A stretch of DNA of 64,000 nt, from positions 124,001-188,000 of the forward strand of contig URSA01000001.1 in assembly GCA_900550475.1 (NCBI GenBank), in the 5' to 3' direction. This DNA comes from an uncultured Lachnospiraceae bacterium (GTDB taxonomy: Bacteria > Bacillota > Clostridia > Lachnospirales > Lachnospiraceae). Under the pieces are notes generated by a model. That model worked only from the letters and a program-made list of their open reading frames with translations. It was not told the origin of the DNA and ran no database searches. This document shows, in pieces, positions 33,471-42,558 of the stretch (its first letter is position 1; every line of letters begins with the position of its first letter). Made by a program: the position numbers and the translations under genes.

Positions 33471-33797
33471 CAGACGGGACAGAAGACGGAAAATGAGACC
33501 GCGGCTGGGCCGGATTGAGATCAGCTCCGGACAGAAGATCAGTCTGAGTACATAAACGATCAAAAACAGCATGCAAAATACAGAAAGCAGAATATTTTTC
33601 GTCTTTCTGCCGAAACGGTGCAGTCCGGTGAAGTGAACCGCCAACAGCACGGCGGCGATGATGACTGCGGGAAACAGGGGATGGTAGTAGAAGGCAGCAC
33701 GGATGTCGCGCTGTAAAAGCAGAGCGAGAAAGGCGCGGGTCATGCCGCAGCCGGGGCAGGATACGCCCCACAGAAAATCAAAAGGACATTTATACAT
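33465..33797 (-). CDS. DUF2752 membrane protein
   Basis: A 110-residue protein with the family motif SCPGCGMTRAFLALLL (about 13-28) and two further hydrophobic helices. The family function is unknown; the CPGCG motif suggests metal binding or disulfide chemistry. ATG at 33797 has GGAGG five bases upstream, which fits better than the ATG 33 bases earlier. Confidence 0.85.
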   Translation of the reverse strand: MYKCPFDFLWGVSCPGCGMTRAFLALLLQRDIRAAFYYHPLFPAVIIAAVLLAVHFTGLHRFGRKTKNILLSVFCMLFLIVYVLRLIFCPELISIRPSRGLIFRLLSRLS

Positions 33798-33951
33798 AGC
33801 CGCCTCCATGATGTGGATTGTCAGGTTCATGTGCCATTATAGCATATTTATATTTGTTCTCACATAGTTTTTTAAAGGATATTGACAGAAGGTCAGAGAT
33901 ATTATAAACTGACTTTATAAAAAATTTATACTTTTAGGAGGAATCAAATAG

Positions 33952-34491
33952 ATGAAAACTTGTCCTAATTGCGGTGCACAGGCTGAAGATACCGTTACCT
34001 TCTGCCCTCAGTGCGGAACCAGTCTCGGCTACTCAAACCCTCAGCCGGATCAGCAGTATCAGCAGCAGACACAGTATCAGCAGACGACATATCAGCAGCA
34101 GCCTTACCAGCAGACGGTTAACGTAAACGTAAATGCAGGCTATGCGCCGACTGTCGCTCCCAGGAATATCGTTCTCGCAGTGGTGCTTACCATCGTCACC
34201 TGCGGCCTTTACGGTATCTACTGGATGATCAGCATCAACAACGAGGTAAATACCCTTGCAGGAGAGCCTGCGGCTACATCCGGCGGTATGGTATTCCTGC
34301 TGTCCCTGATCACCTGCGGCATCTATGGACTTTATTGGATGTATAAGATGGGTGAGCGCTGCGACCGTATCAAGGGTCAGAACGGCAGCTCCAATATTCT
34401 TTACCTTGTACTTACAATCTTCGGTCTTGGTATCGTGAGCTACTGCCTGATGCAGGACACTGTAAATAAGGCTGTTACCCCCGTCGTATAG
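33952..34491 (+). CDS. Zinc-ribbon, Gln-rich linker and DUF4234 membrane protein
   Basis: A 179-residue protein with a zinc ribbon (CPNCG near 4, CPQCG near 22), a linker rich in Gln, Tyr and Thr (about 32-60) and a DUF4234 region with three membrane helices (VLTIVTCGLYGIYWM, SLITCGIYGLYWMYKMGERC). Two near-repeats of TCGxYGxYWM are visible. TAGGAGG precedes the ATG. Ends in a strong terminator whose stem overlaps the ribosome site of the next gene. Function unknown. Confidence 0.88.
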   Translation: MKTCPNCGAQAEDTVTFCPQCGTSLGYSNPQPDQQYQQQTQYQQTTYQQQPYQQTVNVNVNAGYAPTVAPRNIVLAVVLTIVTCGLYGIYWMISINNEVNTLAGEPAATSGGMVFLLSLITCGIYGLYWMYKMGERCDRIKGQNGSSNILYLVLTIFGLGIVSYCLMQDTVNKAVTPVV

Positions 34492-34516
34492 TGATTTGAA
34501 AGCATGAATGTGAAAG

Positions 34517-34558
34517 CCCCTTAATATACTGGATTAACGGTATATTAAGGGGTCTTTT
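34517..34558 (+). terminator. Terminator whose stem holds the next Shine-Dalgarno
   Basis: CCCCTTAATATAC (34517-34529) pairs perfectly with GTATATTAAGGGG (34540-34552), followed by TCTTTTT. AAGGGG (34547-34552) is seven bases before the deacetylase ATG at 34560, so folding would both terminate transcription and hide this ribosome site. Confidence 0.85.
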
Positions 34559-34559
34559 T

Positions 34560-35351
34560 ATGAAAAAAATTCTGACGGTCGCATTTCTTTTCTCCATGTT
34601 TTTTGTGGGAAGAGCGGCGGGGAAAATGGTCTCGTACATAGAGACGGCCTCCGGCAGGGTGGAGGAAGCGGAAAACTGGGGGCTGGGCTTTGGACAGGAG
34701 GGAACAAAGCCCAGCGGCAATGTCTCGGCGGACGCTCTGGCGGAGTATGATGCGTTCTATGTGGGTGAGGGGGAAGAAAAGGTTATCTATCTGACCTTTG
34801 ACTGCGGATATGAGAACGGAAATACGGTGCCCATTCTGGATGCCCTGAAAAAGCATAATGTCCCGGCAACCTTTTTTGTTGTGGGACATTTTTTGGAGAC
34901 GGCGCCGGAGCTGGTAAAACGCATGGTGGACGACGGACATACGGTGGGAAATCATACCTACCATCATCCGGATATGTCAAAGATTTCAGATCTTTCTTCC
35001 TTCAAAAAGGAGATTGAGGATGTGGAAAGTCTGTTTCAGGAGATCACGGGCACCGAGATTTCCAAATATTACAGGCCGCCGCAGGGAAAATACAGCACAC
35101 AGAATTTGCAGATGGCGAAGGAACTGGGATACCATACCTTTTTCTGGAGCCTTGCCTATGTGGACTGGTATCAGGATAAGCAGCCCTCCCATGAGGAGGC
35201 GTTCCAAAAGCTGACGGGGCGGATTCATCCCGGCGCCATTGTGCTGCTGCACAGTACTTCCCAGACAAATGGGGAGATTCTGGATGAGCTTCTGACAAAA
35301 TGGGAGGAGATGGGATACCGCTTCGGATCGCTGGATGAACTGATCCGGTAG
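34560..35351 (+). CDS. pdaA: PdaA-type polysaccharide de-N-acetylase
   Basis: A 263-residue exported enzyme (hydrophobic N-terminus about 4-17) of the PdaA group that deacetylates muramic acid residues in spore cortex peptidoglycan to allow muramic delta-lactam formation. The pre-domain NWGLGFGQEG and KPSGN, and the NodB motifs TFDCGYENGNT, GNHTYHHPDM, RPPQGKYS, FWSLAYVDW and IVLLHS match the family; the metal-binding Asp and two His are present. Its Shine-Dalgarno is inside the preceding terminator stem. A bidirectional terminator follows. Confidence 0.85.
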   Translation: MKKILTVAFLFSMFFVGRAAGKMVSYIETASGRVEEAENWGLGFGQEGTKPSGNVSADALAEYDAFYVGEGEEKVIYLTFDCGYENGNTVPILDALKKHNVPATFFVVGHFLETAPELVKRMVDDGHTVGNHTYHHPDMSKISDLSSFKKEIEDVESLFQEITGTEISKYYRPPQGKYSTQNLQMAKELGYHTFFWSLAYVDWYQDKQPSHEEAFQKLTGRIHPGAIVLLHSTSQTNGEILDELLTKWEEMGYRFGSLDELIR

Positions 35352-35370
35352 AACGAAGCACAGCATAAAA

Positions 35371-35407
35371 AATGAGGTTTCGCAGACTGCGGAACCTCAT
35401 TCGTTTT
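35371..35407. terminator. Bidirectional terminator
   Basis: AATGAGGTTTCGCAG (35371-35385) pairs with CTGCGGAACCTCATT (35387-35401) with one mismatch; T-runs follow on the plus side and A-runs precede for the minus side. Confidence 0.85.
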
Positions 35408-35410
35408 GTT

Positions 35411-35887
35411 TTACTCGGTTACTTCCTCAACGGTCACATCCGCATCGGAAATATTCTCTCCATGAAGGAGTTTGATCATGACGGTCACGCGTTTGCATGC
35501 ACGTTCATAATTTTCCCTTGCATATTCTGCGGTATATTCGTTGTAGGAGTTGTTGCTGTATGCCTCATGGTAGGAGGCCACGGCCGTGGTCATATAGCTG
35601 CTCGCTTCGTCGGCAAGCTCCTCAATGTAGGAAAATTCTTCGGGCACGGACATATCAGCCAGAACCTTGAAGGATTGATCCAACTGATCCAGATATCCTA
35701 AAAGCTCATCCCTCGCGGATTCGGAGGAAGCATCGATGTTGTTGATGTTGGTATCAATCTCCGAAATATCCTGACAGAAGGAGTCCATGTCGTTGCGGAA
35801 TTTTTCCAGCTTGGGATCCTCGCCGCAGCCTGTGGCAGAGATGGCAATCACCAGTACCGCAAACAGCAGCAGAAATCTTTTTTTCAA
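35411..35887 (-). CDS. Small lipoprotein, helical
   Basis: A 158-residue lipoprotein: basic start, hydrophobic stretch and lipobox SATGC near residue 21. The mature part is acidic and helical (DMDSFCQDISEIDTNI, LLGYLDQLDQSFKVLADM) with a Tyr/Ser/Asn stretch near 105-120. No family recognised. I place the start at TTG 35887 because GGAGGG lies seven bases upstream; the ATG at 35902 would put this ribosome site inside the coding sequence. Confidence 0.75.
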   Translation of the reverse strand: MKKRFLLLFAVLVIAISATGCGEDPKLEKFRNDMDSFCQDISEIDTNINNIDASSESARDELLGYLDQLDQSFKVLADMSVPEEFSYIEELADEASSYMTTAVASYHEAYSNNSYNEYTAEYARENYERACKRVTVMIKLLHGENISDADVTVEEVTE

Positions 35888-35978
35888 ATTGTAACCCTCC
35901 AATGCTGATTTTTATCGAACATATCTAATTTAACACAGATCGGCTGCGAAATCAACCGCGGAAAAAGAGAACAGGCAT

Positions 35979-36007
35979 TTGCGCATTTGCGGGATTCGTG
36001 CTAATAT
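35979..36007 (+). promoter_or_regulatory. Promoter for metH
   Basis: TTGCGC (35979-35984), 17-base spacer, TAATAT (36002-36007) with TGC before it as an extended -10. The leader is about 35 bases, too short for a SAM or cobalamin riboswitch. Confidence 0.55.
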
Positions 36008-36047
36008 GGGAAAAACAAATCCCCAAACACAAAAGGAGCTTTTTTCC

Positions 36048-38567
36048 ATGAACAGATCGGAGTTTAAAAACTTGGTTTCAGACAGAATTATTTATCTTGA
36101 CGGCGCCACCGGTTCCAACCTGATGAAGGCAGGCATGCCGGCGGGTGTCTGCCCGGAAAAATGGATTCTGGAGCATGAAGATATCTTTTTGAAGCTGCAG
36201 ACGGAATATGTGCAGGCAGGCAGCGACATTCTGTACGCACCCACGTTTACGGCAAACCGGATCAAACTGGCGGAATATGGCTTGCAGGACGAACTGCTTT
36301 CCATGACAAAGCGGCTGGTGGCACTTTCCAAGAAAGCTGCGGCTGGAAAAGCTCTTGTGGCGGGCAATATCACCATGACGGGAAAACAGCTTTCGCCCAT
36401 AGGAAATATGGATTTTGAAGAGCTGGTAGAGGTCTACAAGGAACAGATCAGGGCACTTGAGGAGGCGGGAGCGGATCTTTTGGCCGTGGAGACCATGATG
36501 AGTCTTCAGGAGTGCCGCGCTGCGCTGATTGCGGCAAAGGAGACAAGTGAGCTGCCCATCATGGTCACCCTGACCTTTGAAAAGGATCAGCGAACCCTGT
36601 ACGGCACGGATGCCCTGACCGCGGCAGTGGTGCTTGACTCTCTTGGAGCGGATGCGGTGGGCGTGAACTGCTCCACGGGACCTGCAGCCATGGCGGAGCT
36701 TGTCCGCACCATGGCGGAGGCGGTGGAGATTCCCATCATTGCAAAGCCCAATGCAGGACTGCCCTATGTGGACGGGGAGGGAAACACCGCCTACGACATG
36801 GAACCGGAGGAATTTGCACAGGAGATGCTGCTTTTACGGGACGCGGGGGCATCCCTTCTGGGCGGCTGCTGCGGCACGGATCCTGCCTACATCAGCCGGT
36901 TGAGGAAGATGGCAGGGACAAAAAAGGCGGCTAGAAATGTCCGGGAAGGCATCCGCTATCTTACCTCGGAGCGAAAAACGTGGGCATTCTCCCTGGATGA
37001 CGGCTTTTTTTCGGTAGGGGAGAGGATCAATCCCACCGGCAAGAAAAAACTGCAGGCGGAATTGAAGGAAGGCTCCATGGAGATGGTAAAGACTTTTGCC
37101 GAGGAGCAGGAGGCAAACGGCGCAAGGGTGCTGGACGTCAACATGGGAATGGGCGGCGTGGATGAAAAGTCACTGATGTTAACTGCCATAGAGGAGGTCA
37201 GCACCGTGACCGGACTGCCCCTGTCGCTGGACTCCAGCCATATCAGCGTGCTGGAGGCCGCCCTGCGGCGATATCCCGGGCGGGCGCTGGTCAACTCCGT
37301 TTCCTACGAGAAGGAAAAATTTGAGAAGCTGCTCCCTATTGTAAAAAAATACGGCGCCATGTTTATTTTGCTGCCCTTGTCGGACTCGGGTCTGCCGGGC
37401 AGTCTGGAGGAAAAGAAGCAGATCATTTCCGCCATTGCAGAGCGCGCCTATTCCCTTGGAATGCGCAAAGAGGATATCGTGGTGGACGGTCTTGTCAATA
37501 CAGTGGGCGCCAACAAGGCGGCTGCGCTGGAGACACTGGAAACCATCCGCTACTGCAAGGAGAACGGCTACGCCACAATCTGCGGATTGTCCAATATCTC
37601 CTTCGGCATGCCGGAGCGCAGCTATGTCAATACGGCGTTTCTCACCATGGCAATCAGGGAGGGGCTTACCATGGCGATCGCCAATCCATCTCAGGAGATG
37701 CTGATGGCATGCGCCTTTGCCTCCGATCTTTTATTGAATAAGGATGGCGCGGACATGCAGTATATTTCCTACGCCGGAACGGTGAAGGAGCGCAGGGAGG
37801 AGAAGGAGCGCGCGCTTGTGCAAAGGGCTGCCCTTAACCGGGACGCCGCAGAAAACAGTGCATCAGGAAACGCTGTCCCGGGCGATCGTGCAAAGCAGGA
37901 CGCCGATACCGGTCTGGATCCTGCGATGCAGAAACTGCGGGACGCCGTGCTGAAAGGAAACAGGGACGGCATTGTCCGCATTACAAAGGAGGCGCTGGAT
38001 GCCGGACATGCCCCGAAGGAGCTTCTGGATCAGGTGCTTCTGCCCGCCATCAACACGGTGGGAGATTATTTTGACAGCGGAAAATATTTTCTGCCCCAGC
38101 TGATTGCGGGCGCAGAATCCATGAAACGCTCCATAGAAATTCTGGAACCGCTGATGCTGTCGGAGAGGGAAAGCGAAGATATGCCCGTTGTGATCATTGC
38201 CACGGTGGAGGGGGATATCCACGACATCGGCAAGAATCTGGTGGCGCTGATGCTGAAGAACTACGGCTTCCGGGTGATTGATCTTGGAAAGGATGTCCCA
38301 AAGGAAACCATCATTGCGGAGGCGAAGAAGCATCATGCCGCCATCATAGCGCTGTCGGCGCTTATGACCACCACCATGAAACAGATGGAGGCGGTGATCG
38401 CCTACGCAAGAGAGCAGGGCGTCACGGCGAAGATCATGGTGGGCGGAGCGGTCATAACGCAGGAGTACGCGGACGAGATCGGCGCGGACGGCTACTCCAA
38501 GGACGCAGCGGAGGCAGTGAAGGTGGCGGGCAGGCTGCTGGGCCTTGGAGGAAAAGGAATCAGTTGA
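36048..38567 (+). CDS. metH: Cobalamin-dependent methionine synthase, short form
   Basis: An 839-residue enzyme that transfers the methyl group of methyltetrahydrofolate via cobalamin to homocysteine. Domains in order: homocysteine-binding barrel (about 1-290; zinc Cys in GVNCSTG and GGCCGT), pterin-binding barrel (about 310-570; GERINPTGKKK, DVNMGMGG), a Ser/Ala/Asp-rich linker (about 590-620), cap and cobalamin-binding domain (DIHDIGKNLV, cobalt-ligand His). There is no reactivation domain for SAM at the C-terminus, which is the usual short form in Clostridia. AAAGGAGC precedes the ATG at 36048. Confidence 0.94.
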   Translation: MNRSEFKNLVSDRIIYLDGATGSNLMKAGMPAGVCPEKWILEHEDIFLKLQTEYVQAGSDILYAPTFTANRIKLAEYGLQDELLSMTKRLVALSKKAAAGKALVAGNITMTGKQLSPIGNMDFEELVEVYKEQIRALEEAGADLLAVETMMSLQECRAALIAAKETSELPIMVTLTFEKDQRTLYGTDALTAAVVLDSLGADAVGVNCSTGPAAMAELVRTMAEAVEIPIIAKPNAGLPYVDGEGNTAYDMEPEEFAQEMLLLRDAGASLLGGCCGTDPAYISRLRKMAGTKKAARNVREGIRYLTSERKTWAFSLDDGFFSVGERINPTGKKKLQAELKEGSMEMVKTFAEEQEANGARVLDVNMGMGGVDEKSLMLTAIEEVSTVTGLPLSLDSSHISVLEAALRRYPGRALVNSVSYEKEKFEKLLPIVKKYGAMFILLPLSDSGLPGSLEEKKQIISAIAERAYSLGMRKEDIVVDGLVNTVGANKAAALETLETIRYCKENGYATICGLSNISFGMPERSYVNTAFLTMAIREGLTMAIANPSQEMLMACAFASDLLLNKDGADMQYISYAGTVKERREEKERALVQRAALNRDAAENSASGNAVPGDRAKQDADTGLDPAMQKLRDAVLKGNRDGIVRITKEALDAGHAPKELLDQVLLPAINTVGDYFDSGKYFLPQLIAGAESMKRSIEILEPLMLSERESEDMPVVIIATVEGDIHDIGKNLVALMLKNYGFRVIDLGKDVPKETIIAEAKKHHAAIIALSALMTTTMKQMEAVIAYAREQGVTAKIMVGGAVITQEYADEIGADGYSKDAAEAVKVAGRLLGLGGKGIS

Positions 38568-38592
38568 TTTTACTACTTCACTGTGCTAAAAT
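38564..38592 (+). promoter_or_regulatory. Promoter for ilvB
   Basis: TTGATT (38564-38569), 17-base spacer, TAAAAT (38587-38592), with an upstream TGC. It overlaps the metH stop codon. Only about 50 bases separate it from the ilvB start, so no T-box leader fits. Confidence 0.6.
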
Positions 38593-38646
38593 TAGGAAGC
38601 GTATACAAAACAGACAAAGTGAATGAGCTTTGGAACGGAGGAAAAC

Positions 38647-40263
38647 ATGATCGGAGCGGACGCTATCATCAAATGTCTGGAAGCGGAAGGCGTGGAGGTG
38701 GTCTTCGGCTATCCGGGAGTTGCCATCTGCCCTTTTTACAATAGTATTTTACAGTCTGACATCCGTACGGTACTGATCCGCACGGAACAGAATGCGGCCC
38801 ATGCCGCCAGCGGTATGGCGAGAATGACAGGCAGACCGGGCGTCTGCGCAGTGACCTCCGGTCCGGGTGCAACCAACGTGATCACCGGCATTGCAACCGC
38901 CTTTGCCGACAGCATTCCCATGATCTGCATTACGGGACAGGTAAGCAGCGAACTTTTGGGAAGCGATGTGTTTCAGGAGGCGGACATCACGGGCGCTGTG
39001 GAGTCCTTTGTCAAGTACAGCTATCTGGTGAAGAATGTGCAGGACATTCCCCGTGTGTTCAAGGAAGCCTTTTATATTGCAAATTCGGGGAGGAAGGGGC
39101 CTGTGCTCATCGATATTCCCATTGATATCCAGAACGCCCAGATCTCCCGTTTTCACTATCCGGAGGAGGTCAGCCTGCGCACCTACAAGCCCACCGTAAA
39201 GGGACATATTGTCCAGATCAAGAAGGTGGTCAAGGAGTTAGAGCGCGCAAAGCGTCCCATCATCTGTGCGGGAGGCGGCGTGCTGCTCAGCGATGCCCAG
39301 AGCGGGCTGCGGGCGTTTGCCGAAAAGCACAGGATTCCCGTGGTATCCACCATGATGGGAATCGGTGTCATGCCGACGAAGCATCCCCTCTATTACGGCA
39401 TGGTGGGCAACAACGGCAAGGCGTACGCCAACCGCGCCATGAATGAGTCGGATCTTCTGATCATGGTGGGCGCAAGGGTGGCGGACAGGGCTGTGAGCCA
39501 GCCGGATCTGATTACCCAGAATAAAGTATTGGTACATATCGATGTGGATCCTGCCGAGATCGGAAAGAATGTCGGTCCAACCATCCCCCTTGTGGGAGAT
39601 GCAGCCCATATTTTTGAAGATCTGGAAAATCAGGAGTTTTCCTGCGAGCATGAGGACTGGATCGGCACGCTTGACGGTTACCGCAGGACCATGGAGAAGC
39701 AGCGGACGGTCAATCCCGACTATGTGGATCCCGCAGCCTTCATCACAAGGCTCTCCGAAAGAATGGCGGATGACGGCGTCTATGTGGCGGATGTGGGACA
39801 GAACCAGATCTGGTCCTGTGGCTACCATATCGTGAAGAACGGTAAATTCCTGACCTCGGGCGGCATGGGAACCATGGGCTATTCCATCCCGGCAGCCATG
39901 GGCGCAAAGCTGGCGTGCCCCGACAGACAGGTAATCGCCGTATGCGGGGACGGTTCCTTCCAGATGTCCATGATGGAACTTGCCACCATCAGACAGTCGG
40001 AGATTCCGGTCAAGATCATTGTGCTCAAAAACAATTATCTCGGCATGGTGCGGGAATACCAGCATTATACCTACAAGGATCACTATTCTGTGGTGGATCT
40101 GTCCGGAAGCCCGGATCTTGAAAAGCTGGCGGCGGCGTATGAGATCCCGTTCCTCAGACTGAAAAACATGGAAAATATGGAGCAGACCCTCGATGCCTTC
40201 CTGCAGAAGGATGAGACCATGCTCCTTGAGTGCCTGATCGATCCGATGGATCTGGTCAAATAA
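38647..40263 (+). CDS. ilvB: Acetolactate synthase, large subunit
   Basis: A 538-residue thiamine-diphosphate enzyme that condenses pyruvate into acetolactate for valine and leucine, or with 2-oxobutyrate for isoleucine. The ThDP-activating Glu47 is in RTEQNAAH, the cofactor motif begins at G434-D-G and ends in LKNNYLGMV, and the substrate-channel PGPGATN-like GPGATNVITG is present. Slightly shorter than E. coli IlvB/IlvG. The ATG at 38647 follows GGAGG. A regulatory subunit gene begins 26 bases downstream. Confidence 0.93.
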   Translation: MIGADAIIKCLEAEGVEVVFGYPGVAICPFYNSILQSDIRTVLIRTEQNAAHAASGMARMTGRPGVCAVTSGPGATNVITGIATAFADSIPMICITGQVSSELLGSDVFQEADITGAVESFVKYSYLVKNVQDIPRVFKEAFYIANSGRKGPVLIDIPIDIQNAQISRFHYPEEVSLRTYKPTVKGHIVQIKKVVKELERAKRPIICAGGGVLLSDAQSGLRAFAEKHRIPVVSTMMGIGVMPTKHPLYYGMVGNNGKAYANRAMNESDLLIMVGARVADRAVSQPDLITQNKVLVHIDVDPAEIGKNVGPTIPLVGDAAHIFEDLENQEFSCEHEDWIGTLDGYRRTMEKQRTVNPDYVDPAAFITRLSERMADDGVYVADVGQNQIWSCGYHIVKNGKFLTSGGMGTMGYSIPAAMGAKLACPDRQVIAVCGDGSFQMSMMELATIRQSEIPVKIIVLKNNYLGMVREYQHYTYKDHYSVVDLSGSPDLEKLAAAYEIPFLRLKNMENMEQTLDAFLQKDETMLLECLIDPMDLVK

Positions 40264-40289
40264 CAGGATGGGGCGGAAAGGATAAGCGG

Positions 40290-40778
40290 ATGAAAAAAAT
40301 ATATTCGGTATTGGTAGAAAACCGCTCCGGTGTGTTAAGCAAGGTGGCGGGACTGTTCTCAAGGAGATGCTTCAATATTGACAGCCTTGCCGTGGGGGAG
40401 ACGGACGATCCGGCGGTTTCCTGCATGACGATCGTATCAAGCGGCAACGAGCGTACCCTGGAGCAGATCGAAAAGCAGCTCAACAAGAAGCTGGATGTGA
40501 TCAAGGTAAAGACCTTCGGGGAAGAGAAGAGCATCAGCCGGGAGCTCATGCTTGTCAAGGTCAAATACAACAGAAACAACCGCAGGGATATTCTGGAAAT
40601 CTGCGATATGATGAAGGCGGAGATCGCCGATATGTCGAAAAACCAGATGATGATTCAGGTGTGTGATGTGCCGGAGCACACGAAGCTGTTTTTGCAGATG
40701 CTGGCGTCAGTCAGCATTGTGGAGGTGGCAAGAACCGGAACACTGGCACTTCCGAAGTGCGCGGAGACCGACAACTGA
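40290..40778 (+). CDS. ilvN: Acetolactate synthase, small subunit (first copy)
   Basis: A 162-residue regulatory subunit with an N-terminal ACT domain (VLVENRSGVLSKVAGLFSRR) and the C-terminal small-subunit domain. ACT domains bind valine for feedback control. ATG at 40290; an in-frame start 60 bases earlier lies within ilvB. It is followed 113 bases later by a second small-subunit gene with its own promoter. Confidence 0.92.
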   Translation: MKKIYSVLVENRSGVLSKVAGLFSRRCFNIDSLAVGETDDPAVSCMTIVSSGNERTLEQIEKQLNKKLDVIKVKTFGEEKSISRELMLVKVKYNRNNRRDILEICDMMKAEIADMSKNQMMIQVCDVPEHTKLFLQMLASVSIVEVARTGTLALPKCAETDN

Positions 40779-40817
40779 TAGCCTGCATTTATGGCAGTCA
40801 TTCCTGACGGTCATACA

Positions 40818-40846
40818 TTGACAAGGAAAAAAAGTGTTGCTATGAT
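40818..40846 (+). promoter_or_regulatory. Promoter for second small subunit and ilvC
   Basis: TTGACA (40818-40823), 17-base spacer, TATGAT (40841-40846), with TGC before the -10. One of the best consensus matches in the window. Confidence 0.75.
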
Positions 40847-40891
40847 AGGAAAAAGAGCGTAGCTGCCGGGTGCAGCGGAAAGAAGGAAACA

Positions 40892-41392
40892 TTGCAGAAG
40901 AAGGTATTTCAGCTTTTAGTAGATAACACCTCCGGTGTGCTCAGCCGGATTTCCGGTCTGTTCTCCAGACGGGGCTACAATATCGAGAGCATTACGGCGG
41001 GCGTGACCGCGGATCCCCGTTTCACCCGGATCACGATCGTGACAAACGGCGACGATCAGATTCTGGAGCAGATTGAAAAGCAGGTGGCAAAGCTTGTGGA
41101 TATCCGGGACATCAAGGAATTGAAGCCTGATGAGAGTGTTTACAGGGAGCTTGCACTGATCAAGGTGCGCGCCAAGGCACAGGAAAGACAGGGCGTGATC
41201 GCACTCGCCGACATTTTCCGGGCGAAGATCATCGATGTTGCGCCGGAGAGCCTGATCGTGGAAATGACGGGAAATCAGGCAAAGATAGAGGCCTTCATCA
41301 ACCTTCTGGAGGGCTATGAAATTCTGGAGCTTGCCAGAACCGGCATCGCGGGACTCTGCCGCGGTACGGAAAATGTTACATACATTGAATAG
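40892..41392 (+). CDS. ilvN: Acetolactate synthase, small subunit (second copy)
   Basis: A 166-residue regulatory subunit, ACT domain VDNTSGVLSRISGLFSRR followed by the second domain (RAKAQERQGVIALADIFRAK). TTG start with AAGGA upstream; no ATG is available nearby. It clearly differs from the first copy but keeps the same motifs, so it is an old duplication. It shares a transcript with ilvC, 44 bases downstream. Two small subunits with one large subunit may give differential feedback. Confidence 0.93.
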   Translation: MQKKVFQLLVDNTSGVLSRISGLFSRRGYNIESITAGVTADPRFTRITIVTNGDDQILEQIEKQVAKLVDIRDIKELKPDESVYRELALIKVRAKAQERQGVIALADIFRAKIIDVAPESLIVEMTGNQAKIEAFINLLEGYEILELARTGIAGLCRGTENVTYIE

Positions 41393-41436
41393 CTATAAAA
41401 ATAGTTATAGATCATTTCTAATGGAGGAAAAAGAAA

Positions 41437-42456
41437 ATGGCAAAAATTTTTTATCAGGAAGACTGCAATCTTGCACTGTTAGAGGGTAAGACCATTGCAA
41501 TCATCGGCTACGGCAGCCAGGGACATGCTCATGCGCTCAACTTGAAGGATTCCGGTTGCCATGTGATCATCGGTCTTTACAAGGGCTCCAAGTCATGGGA
41601 AAAGGCTGAGGCACAGGGATTTGAAGTATATACTGCGGCTGAGGCTGCAAAGAAGGCTGACATCATTATGATCCTGATCAATGATGAGAAGCAGGCTGAC
41701 CTTTACAAGAACGATATCGAGCCCAATCTGGAGGCAGGCAACATGCTGATGTTCGCTCACGGCTTCAACATTCACTTCGGCTGTATCGTTCCGCCCAAGG
41801 ATGTGGATGTTACCATGATCGCACCGAAGGGTCCCGGACATACCGTAAGAAGCGAATATCAGGCCGGCAAGGGTGTTCCCTGTCTGATAGCTGTGGAGCA
41901 GGATGCGACCGGCAAAGCACAGGATCTGGCGCTTGCTTATGCACTGGGAATCGGCGGCGCGAGAGCGGGCGTTCTGGAGACCACCTTCAGAACCGAGACC
42001 GAGACCGATCTGTTCGGCGAGCAGGCTGTCCTCTGCGGTGGTGTGTGCGCCCTGATGCAGGCCGGCTTTGAGACGCTGGTTGAGGCAGGCTATGATCCCA
42101 GAAATGCATACTTTGAGTGTATCCATGAGATGAAGCTGATCGTGGATCTGATCTATCAGAGCGGTTTTGCAGGCATGAGATATTCCATCTCCAACACCGC
42201 AGAGTACGGTGACTACATTACCGGCCCCAAGATCATTACCGAGGAGACCAAGAAGACCATGAAGAAGATTCTGAAGGACATTCAGGACGGTTCCTTCGCA
42301 AAAGAATTCCTTCTGGATATGTCTCCGGCAGGCAAGCAGGTTCACTTCAAGGCGATGAGAAAGCTTGCAAGCGAGCATCCCGCAGAGAAGGTGGGTGAGG
42401 AAGTTCGTAAGCTTTATAGCTGGAACAACGAAGAGGACAAGCTGATCAACAACTAA
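41437..42456 (+). CDS. ilvC: Ketol-acid reductoisomerase
   Basis: A 339-residue class I enzyme, second step of branched-chain amino acid synthesis. The N-terminal Rossmann motif GYGSQGHAHALNLKDSG and beta-alpha loop YKGSKSWEKA indicate NADP binding; the C-terminal knotted domain carries the metal ligands (TETDLFGEQ, ECIHEMKLI). ATG follows GGAGG. Codon use is biased toward highly expressed genes. Confidence 0.97.
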   Translation: MAKIFYQEDCNLALLEGKTIAIIGYGSQGHAHALNLKDSGCHVIIGLYKGSKSWEKAEAQGFEVYTAAEAAKKADIIMILINDEKQADLYKNDIEPNLEAGNMLMFAHGFNIHFGCIVPPKDVDVTMIAPKGPGHTVRSEYQAGKGVPCLIAVEQDATGKAQDLALAYALGIGGARAGVLETTFRTETETDLFGEQAVLCGGVCALMQAGFETLVEAGYDPRNAYFECIHEMKLIVDLIYQSGFAGMRYSISNTAEYGDYITGPKIITEETKKTMKKILKDIQDGSFAKEFLLDMSPAGKQVHFKAMRKLASEHPAEKVGEEVRKLYSWNNEEDKLINN

Positions 42457-42558
42457 TCAGACAAAAAAACAGCGTTTCTGGCGAAAAACACTCAAATCCA
42501 CTGTAGTATTGCACTGCTATCTGTGTTACAGTAAGGATGCTAAAGGAGTGGAACCATT

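Noticed and set aside
38593..38646. T-box or other leader switch before ilvB
   Set aside because: Only about 50 bases between promoter and start, too short for a T-box.
39238..40362. 374-codon minus-strand frame opposite ilvB
   Set aside because: Antisense of a clear enzyme gene, no domain features.
42480..42558. ACTGTA/TACAGT inverted repeat before the ABC exporter as BlaI-type operator
   Set aside because: Arms are six bases with a long spacer, and the TACA-N-TGTA core is not formed.
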